NCBI GenBank assembly: GCA_036245525.1
Contig: BTPG01000001.1
Location: forward strand, 225,617,161 to 225,681,160
Source: Semisulcospira habei
Taxonomy: Eukaryota; Mollusca; Gastropoda; Semisulcospiridae
Direction of reading: 5' to 3'
Length of the DNA stretch: 64,000 nucleotides
In this document: positions 33,571-64,000 of the stretch, piece after piece
Numbering within the stretch: the stretch's first letter is position 1
How the letters are laid out: every line of letters starts with the position of its first letter
The notes under the pieces: generated by a model
Seen by the model: the letters and a program-made list of their open reading frames with translations, nothing else
Databases searched by the model: none
Told to the model about the DNA's origin: nothing
Translations under genes and position numbers: made by a program

Positions 33571-36500
33571 CTGTCAGGATTTTGCCCTCGGCACTCATTT
33601 CATTGCATGTGGTGTGTCTTGGGCAAAAGAACCTGGCGGAGCCCATCCCTCTCCAGGCTGTTAACCACAACCGAAACTCCACATAACTTACCTCAATCCA
33701 TACCGGATCGGTCGTCGCCCGGAACAAGGACCGCGCCTTCTGTCTTGCGCCAGGGCATAGGTGTTAAGTGTGTTACTGGTGCACCATCACCATCAAAACT
33801 CCGTGCCAGAAACAACATCAGCATTGGCACTTGGAACGTCAGAACATTAAGAACGCCTGGAAAGGTAGAGGAACTGACACATGAAATGAACAGATACCAT
33901 TGGACCATCCTAGGACTTTACTAAGTACGATGGAAGTACCTTGGGGAAACATCAACCCAGAAAAACCACAAACTGTACTACAGTGGCAGAGAAGACAAAC
34001 ACGAACAGGGTGTCGGATTTCTCGTCCACAAAGACATCGTGAACACCGTCATGAGTTGTCGGCCAGTATCCAGTAGGCTTATCACCATACGCTTGAGGGC
34101 AACCCCATTTAATATCACCATTGTACAAGTTTATGCCCCAACAACAGAATATGGCGATGAGGAAATAGAAGACTTCTATGACCAACTGCGAGAAGTTCTG
34201 GACCAGACCCCCAAGAAAGACATTTTTGTGGTGCAGGGAGACTGGAATGCCAAAATAGGAGAAGATGCTGCTAGGAACTGGAAAGGCACATGCGGACGCT
34301 ACTGCAATGCAGAGACCAACGACAGAGGCTTAAGGCTCCTGGAATTTGCCAGTTCAAATGATCTAAAGCTGATGAACACGTTTGGCCAGCACAAAGCATC
34401 CAGAAGGTGGACATGGCACAGCCCGAATGGAGAGCACCATAACCAAACTGACTACATCATGGTGAAGAGACGCTTCCAAACCAGTGTGAACATTGCCAAG
34501 ACAAGAAGTTTTCCAGGAGCAGACATTGGAAGCGACCATGACTTAGTGATGATGACCTTCCGACTCCGCCTAAAGAAGGTCAACAAGCAGGGTCCCACCA
34601 GAATCAAGTTTGACCTCGAGTAGCTGAAAGACCCAGAGGTAGCGGAAGCCTTTCAGGCAAAGATAGGAGGAAAATTCGCTCCACTGTTACTTCTGGGTGC
34701 AGAAGACACGGACGTGGACACACTGGTTGACACATTTAACACTGTTGTAACCCAAACAGCCAGTGAGATCCTTGGCAAACACCGAAAAGCAAAGAAACCT
34801 TGGGTTACATCTGACATCTTTGTTCTATGTGACAAGCGTCGAAAATTAAAGAAAAAGAAATCAGAGGTAGAAGGAGCTAAACAATACAGGGAGATTAACC
34901 AGGATATCAAGAAAAGCATGAAAAAGGCAAAGAATAAGTGGATGGAAGACCAGTGTAAACACGTAGAAGAAAACCTAAACAAAAATAATAGCAAAAAAGC
35001 ATACCAGCTGGTGAAAGACCTGACCAGTGTAAAACATGGACGCTCATCGATCATTCAAGATAGTGAAGGGAACTGTCTTACGGAAGACCAAGACATACTA
35101 AAGAGATGGACAGAGTACTGCTCAAATTTGTACAACCACCGAGCTGCAGGGGACCCAGGCATACTTGTCAACCCACCCGTGACCAACAATGGCAACTTTC
35201 CCATCCTCCGAGAAGAAGTAGAGGCTGCAGTAAAGTCGCTGAAAAAAGGGAAGGCAGCAGGAGCAGACAACATCCCTGCAGAGCTAGTCCAAGAAGGGGG
35301 AGAAGACACGATAAGCGCCTTACTAACAATATGCAATAAGATCTGGCAGTCATGGGATTGGCCCACACCATGGACCCAATCACTTATAATAACTCTCCCC
35401 AAAAAAGGCAACTTACATCAATGCCAGAACTATCGCACGATCAGTCTTGTATCCCACCCAAACTAAGTCATGTTAAAGATCCTACTGAATAGGCTGAAGC
35501 CACAGGCAGAAGAAATCATAGCTGAGGAACAGGCAGGCTTCAGACCAGGGCGCAACACAACTGAGCAGATCTTCAACCTGAGAGTTTTATGTGAGAGATA
35601 CCTCCAGCACCAGCAGGACCTCTATCATGTCTTTGTGGATTTTAATAAAGCGTTTGACAGGGTGTGGCATGCAGCCCTTTGGTCCACCATGAAGCTATAC
35701 AACATCAATGCCAACCTGATCAAAGTCATAGCAAACCTTTACAACAAGGCCACTAGCGCAGTCTGCTTCAACGGCAAAATAGGAAACTGGTTTAGGACTA
35801 CAGTTGGAGTCAGACAAGGCTGCTTGCTCTCACCTACTCTTTTCAACATCTTCCTGGAAAGAATCACGACGGACGCTCTGAAAGATCATGAAGGAACTGT
35901 CAGTATTGGAGGCAGAATAATCACGAACTTGCGCTTTGCGGACGACAGTGATGGCCTTGCAGGAACAGAGAAGGAGCTAGCTCAGCTGGTAGAAAAGCTG
36001 GATAGTACAGTCATTGCATATGGGATGGAAATCAGTGCAGAGAAGACCAAACTGATGACCAATAACGCCAGTGGCATTGGCACTGAAATCATGGTTGGAG
36101 GCCAAAAACTGGAAACAGTTAAGAAATTCAAATACTTAGGAGCCATTGTGACAGATGAGGGATCAAAACCAGAAACACTGTCCAGGATTGCGCAGACAAC
36201 AACAGCACTGACAAGATTGAAGACCATATGGAAGGACAGAAACATCACACGCTGCTCCAATATCAGACTGATGCGCTCCTTAGTCATCTCAGTGTTCTTG
36301 TATGCCTGCGAGTCATGGACCCTCACAGCAGACCTTGAAAGGAGGATAAAATCCATTGAAATGAGATGTTTTCGAAGGCTGCTTGGCATCTCATACAGAG
36401 ATCACAACACAAACGAGGAAGTGGGAAGCAGAATCAGGCAAGCCATCGGGCCCTATGAAGACGTATTAGCCAATGTGAGAAAACGCAAACTGAAGTGGTA

Positions 36501-36745
36501 TGGGCATGTCACGCGTTCAGCAGGGCTTGCCAAACAATCCTGCAATGCACTGTGCAAGGAGGACGAAGGAGAGGAAGACAGAGGAAAAGATGGGAGGCAA
36601 TATCTCAGAGTGGACAGGACTGAAGCTGGGCGATACGCTGAGAATGGCAGAGAACAGAGAGGTTTGGAGGGAGCTGGTTGCCAAGTCATCAGTGGTGCCC
36701 CAACGGTCGGCAAGACTACGGGATATAGATAGATAGATAGATAGA
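33571..36745 (+). mobile_element. RTE-like LINE, nearly full length, three in-frame stops
   Basis: One single frame runs from about 33,600 to 36,732, interrupted only by TAA at 33922, TAG at 34621 and TAA at 35464. Endonuclease motifs: NISIGTWNVRTL, VVQGDWNAKIGED, RRWTWHSPNGEHHNQTDYIM, GSDHDLVM. RT motifs: GKAAGADNIPAEL, NYRTISLVSHP, AEEQAGFRPGRNTTEQI, HVFVDFNKAFDRVWH, VGVRQGCLLSPTLFNIFLE, LRFADDSDG. The C-terminus has KLKWYGHVTRSAGL. It ends directly in (ATAG)n at 36724-36744. EN plus RT in a single ORF, no RNase H and a microsatellite tail fit the RTE/BovB-like group (inference). No frameshift was found, so it is probably young. Confidence 0.85.
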
Positions 36746-38336
<1,591 letters not shown>

Positions 38337-38461
38337 AATCTCTCTAGATATCTATATGTTTGTCTAAATTCTGCTGTTTTGTGTGTTTGTTTTGTTTGAG
38401 TTTTGGGTTTTTATCTTTCTGCTGGTGATGAAATTTAATTCTGTCGTCTTTTACATTTCAG

Positions 38462-59167
<20,706 letters not shown>

Positions 59168-59175
59168 GTAACTCT

Positions 59176-59218
59176 GTCTGTCTGTCTGTCTGTGTGTCTG
59201 TCTGTCTGTCTGTCTGTG

Positions 59219-59307
<89 letters not shown>
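59176..59307. repeat. (CTGT)n passing into (CT)n
   Basis: It starts 8 bp after the exon 11 donor, with CTGT units to ~59233 and then about 70 bp of CT. Confidence 0.95.
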
Positions 59308-60310
<1,003 letters not shown>

Positions 60311-60599
60311 TTGAGAGTTCTCCTTTATATTTCGTCCTTAATCGCGTTCACTAACACATTGTATTGCCACCACATATCTTGTGGTCTTTTAGTACACCAG
60401 TTCTGAAAGGCAGCCTAAACGTAGATGTGAAGCACTGTGGGTATGCTGTTGCTGACTGACTGTGACATGTGTTTGCGATTACCGTCAGACACTATCTAGG
60501 CCGTGACCCTAACGGACACATTAATTTGAGGCACGAAGGTACTGGAAGTCCTGACCGCATGATCATTGTGCTCAATATAGTTTCAAGCGTACAGTATTT

Positions 60600-63184
60600 G
60601 CATTTTTTTGTTTCTTTCAACGAGTCGAATAGCTTAACATTTCACAAATTACATTTGGGTCATTTAAATATTTATCATTTGTTGAACAATATTCCCGATT
60701 TGTGTGTTCTCCTCTATCAGCCCACCCCCTTTCATATTTTCCGAATTACAGAGTCACGTTTACGTTCCGACATAAGTGACGCATCTATTTTGATACCGGA
60801 GTTTTCAGTAATCCGGCGCGATCCTGTACGTCCTCAGCAAACAGGATTAGCTGTGTATATACATGACTCTATTGCGCACTTTACACGCAGAAATCAGACG
60901 CTGTTGAAAGTGTGTGGGTTGAGGTGAAGACAAACATATCGGCCCTCTGCTTGTTGGATTTGTGTACAGAAACCCGTCTGCATCATTTGAGTGGTATGAC
61001 GACGATTTAATATGGCGGATAAGGTTAACAAAAGCACCACTGAAGTGTTATTACTCGGCGATTTTAACATTAATATGTTTGTCTCGAACCCTGCTTGGGA
61101 TTCCACAATCACTATGGTAGGTCTCAAGCAGATTATCACATCTGCAACTAGAGTTACAGAGTTGTCTGCCACTCTAATCGATCATGTTTACACCTCCAAC
61201 TATTGAAGGGTTCTTAGTTCTTGTGCCCTTCAAGTGGCGATCAGTAACCACTACCCTGTGTGCTGCAGCTGGGCTTTGAGGGTGGACGAACAACATCGGA
61301 AAAACCAGCATATCACTACCTATTACAGATCGTTTAAACAGTTTAATAGGGATATGTTTCTAGCCGAACTAAATGAAACCACTTTTCTTTCGGTTTACAA
61401 TCATACGAATCATGAAGATGCGTTGGCCGATTGGTATAGATTGTTCCGTCAGGTTCTTGACAAGCATGCGCGTTGCGCGAAAAGAGGGTGAAACATGTGC
61501 ATTTACCCGAATGATTAAGCAATGACATTAAAGAGGCCATGGCTGTCAGAAATGAACTAAAGTGCAACAAAGATTTTGGTGCTTTCCGCAAGCAGAGAAA
61601 TCGTGTTAAATACATGGTCTTACAGCCTCACCTATCTGGTTTGTGAGAATGATCTTACAGGCCCAGGAAAAACATTTTAAGTGATTGATGGACAACAAAA
61701 CAGACACTTTATCTGTCTGGCGCGCCCTTAATGCGTTCAGTAAATCGCGACAAACAGCACCATGTACATCTATATCTGCAGACACATTTAACAACCATTT
61801 CTTGTCTGCTGCTGATTCGCTGTTAAGCAGTACGACAACTCTCGTTGACACGCCATCTTTATTCGAAAGACTTACAGATTTTTGTGAGGACAAACTCGCG
61901 CCAAACGTATCCTTTAGTATTCCTTCGCTTACTGTATTTGACGTTGGCAAATCTATTAGCCAACTCAAAAATAAGCGCTCGCTTGGTCACGACGGGATGA
62001 ATACATACTTTTTAAAACTTGCTGCCCCGTATGTGGTCGAGTCTTTGACATTATTTACAATCTAGTTTTACAACATGGTACATTTTCAAACAGCTGGAAA
62101 GTAGCAAAAGTTATTCCTCTACCTAAAAATAAGGACGTATCAGACCCTAATACGTTTAGACCAATGTCGCTCTTGTCAGCTCTGTCAAAACCAATAGAAA
62201 AACATGTACACAGGCATCTGAGCTATTTTCTTGAAAAACATAACTTGCTTTACCCACTACAGTCAGGTTGTAGACCTCGCCACTCATGCCACACAGCTCT
62301 AGCTCACCTGACCAATACTTGGCTAACGTCTATGAACAAAGCTGAAATGACTGGTGCAGTATTTCTAGATTTCTCTAAAGCCTTTGATCTAGGAAATCAT
62401 GAACTGTTGATACTAAAACTATCGGCGTACCACGTAAACAAAGCATCCTTGGACTTTTTCAAATCCTACATTCACGGAAGACGTCAGTATGTGTTTGTTA
62501 ACGGAAAACGTTCCACTGAAGGCATAATAAAGTATGGAGTGCCTCAGGGCTCAATATTAGGGCCCCTCTTATTTTCCATTTACATCAATGATATGCCATT
62601 GCATATTTCAGATCTAAACGTACGCTGTAGCCTGTTTGCTGATGGTGCTACTCTCGACGTGTATCGGCGAAAATCTCCACAATCAATTCCTCACTTCAAC
62701 AGGGCTTAGATGATGTTTCAAAATGGTGTCACACTAACTATATGGTACATAATCCGTCTAAAACAGATTGCATGCTAATAACTACACGACAGAAGCAGCA
62801 ACTACATCCACCCCCGCTTTGCCTTTCTCTCAACTCTGAGCCGATTAGACAAGTTAGAGAGCAACGCTTGTTAGGCGTCATTATCGACGACCAACTCACA
62901 TGGCACACGCATGTCAGCAGCGTATGTCGAACAGTGTCCAGGAATTTATATCTTCTTTCAAAACTACGTTATTTTACTGATACACCGACAAGGAAAATAT
63001 TTTATAACGCACATATTCAATCCCATATGGACTATGCTGCCACAGTTTGGGACCAATGTAGCGATGCGTGCATAAAAAGGCTTAATGCTCTTCACTGTAG
63101 GGCAGTCAAATTAATCCACCCGGATAGTAAAGAAAGCACCGACGACCGACTCAAAGCCCTAGACATGCTGCCTCTGCATAAGTT
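60600..63184 (+). pseudogene. CR1-like LINE ORF2, decayed
   Basis: The endonuclease has LHLGHLNIYHLLNNI, FRITESRLRSDIS, EVLLLGDFNINMFV and TLIDHVYTSNY followed by a stop. Then FLAELNETTFLSV, DKHARCAKRG (frameshift). The RT has WKVAKVIPLPKNKDVSD, LQSGCRPRHSCHTALAHL, TGAVFLDFSKAFDLGNHELL, YGVPQGSILGPLLFSIYIND, RCSLFADGATLDV. The catalytic FADD is FADG, so the second Asp is lost. The C-terminus includes HIQSHMDYAATVWDQCSDAC and is cut at MLPLHKLLV by a MITE. It is colinear with the copy at 28.5-33.6 kb. Confidence 0.85.
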
Positions 63185-63330
63185 ACTGGTGTGTGGTCAG
63201 ATTACAGGTTTGGCGCCTGGAATAGACCATGACCGTTTAAGGGCGGTGCCTGATTGGCTTGGCGCCTATCCAGGCGCCAAGCCAATCATGCACCCCTCTT
63301 GAGCTGTCAGGTTTGACCTCCAAGTTGGCG
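63185..63330. mobile_element. MITE family B inserted in LINE C-terminus
   Basis: AGACCATGACCGTTTAAGGG, CGGTGCCTGATTGGCTTGGC pair with CCAAGCCAATCATGCACCCC, TCTTGAGCTGTCAGG around GCCTATCCAGGCGCC. LINE coding stops at its left edge. A short GGCGCC-containing extra lies at 63211. Confidence 0.7.
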
Positions 63331-63610
63331 CTTGAAGTAAAAAGAAATTCTGCGACTCGTTCGCAGTGTGTATTTGTGTCTGTCTATGGAAGAGAGGCGA
63401 TGTGCCTTTGCCTTCTAGTGACAGTTGCACGGCAGGTGTCACTTTCACGGTTTAAGTTACGGACACGTGTCTCATCGACTGTGACAGTTCCTCATTAGAC
63501 ATCCATTGGTGCAAGGGATTATGAGGATCAATGCCTCAGACTTATTGACTCTTTATTGTCTGAAGAAGGTCGCTTGAAGTTGACGACTGACCACCAGTTA
63601 AGCTGGGCAT
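63331..63610. other. No gene seen; MITE-A half arm
   Basis: GGGATTATGAGGATCAATGC then CTCAGA at ~63513-63540 is one arm of a family-A hairpin. Nothing else was recognised. Confidence 0.45.
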
Positions 63611-63872
63611 TTAACCCCCAGGCCGCATTTTCCTTATTTTAGAATTGTCACCTAACAACTATAATACTCGAATGAGATGAATCGACCGTGCTAATTCAAG
63701 GGTAGTGCCAGATCAGCTTGGCGCTGTCTGTTTCATTAATCAAGAGGGAACCGTGCTACTATAACGGGAAAGTACGCTCCTGAACTAACTGAAACTGATC
63801 TGGCACTACCTTTGAATTATCGGCATGGCCGATTCATCTCCTGCTGTAGTGGGTCGTGTCTAGATAAGTTAA
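63611..63872. mobile_element. MITE family B, complete, 262 bp, enlarged loop
   Basis: It runs from TTAACCCCCAGGCCGCATTT through AATCGACCGTGCTAATTCAA / ...TTTGAATTATCGGCATGGCC to GTGTCTAGATAAGTTAA. The loop holds an extra ~65 bp (TGTCTGTTTCATTAATCAAG...) not present in other copies. Confidence 0.85.
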
Positions 63873-64000
63873 CCAAACCAGGAATAACTTTCAAAGGCAA
63901 TCGCAAATCTCCAGTTTTAGAATTAGTCCACCTTTAATTTTCTACTATCGGTCACTGGCCGTGGGCGATCAGAATATGATCGCATTGGATTGCAGACGTA
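63873..64000. other. No feature recognised at the right edge
   Basis: Unassigned, probably still intron 11 of the M13 gene. Confidence 0.4.

Overview
This looks like a piece of a repeat-rich invertebrate nuclear genome, most likely a lophotrochozoan and probably a gastropod mollusc. The taxon is an inference from the overall repeat style, not from a diagnostic gene. Coding DNA is sparse, introns are long, and the window is packed with microsatellites, non-LTR retrotransposons, tRNA-derived SINEs, an LTR retrotransposon and a very high density of short hairpin elements. No bacterial-type operon, rRNA gene, CRISPR array or clearly functional tRNA gene was seen.

The only convincing host gene is on the + strand. 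Eleven exons between 38,462 and 59,167 splice in phase into about 430 codons of a neprilysin/endothelin-converting-enzyme-like M13 zinc metallopeptidase. They cover the extracellular N-terminal M13 domain from its first paired cysteines up to the conserved IGYP segment. The cytoplasmic tail and membrane anchor must lie 5' of 38.46 kb. The catalytic HExxH half must lie beyond the right edge. Introns run from about 0.8 to 5.3 kb and are filled with mobile DNA.

Layout. 1-24.7 kb holds no recognisable host gene: dispersed hairpin MITEs, a diverged ~0.9-kb tandem duplication (5.2-6.7 kb), a ~350-bp-arm inverted repeat (11.4/12.3 kb), a decayed minus-strand L1/Tx1-like LINE (15.8-16.9 kb), SINEs and several minisatellites. 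24.7-38.3 kb is a head-to-tail pile of non-LTR retrotransposons: several CR1/Jockey-like copies, one with an SGNH-esterase-like ORF1, and one nearly intact RTE-like element broken only by three in-frame stops. 38.3-59.2 kb is the M13 gene. Its introns carry an RNase-H-type LINE, a solo LTR, a 5' fragment of a minus-strand Gypsy-like element, a THAP-like zinc-finger ORF and many MITEs. 59.2-64 kb is intronic and holds another decayed CR1-like copy plus MITEs.

The most interesting pattern is a set of at least seven short non-autonomous element families. In the complete copies each is built around a near-perfect hairpin and bounded by TTAA, with ends reading TTAA-CYC...GRG-TTAA in most families. 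The largest family has about 30 copies or half copies. Adjacent elements repeatedly share a single TTAA, one copy interrupts a SINE exactly at TTAA, and two families have expanded internally into minisatellites. This fits piggyBac-type TTAA-targeting MITEs (inference). A second pattern is that long (CT)n tracts begin directly at LINE 3' ends.
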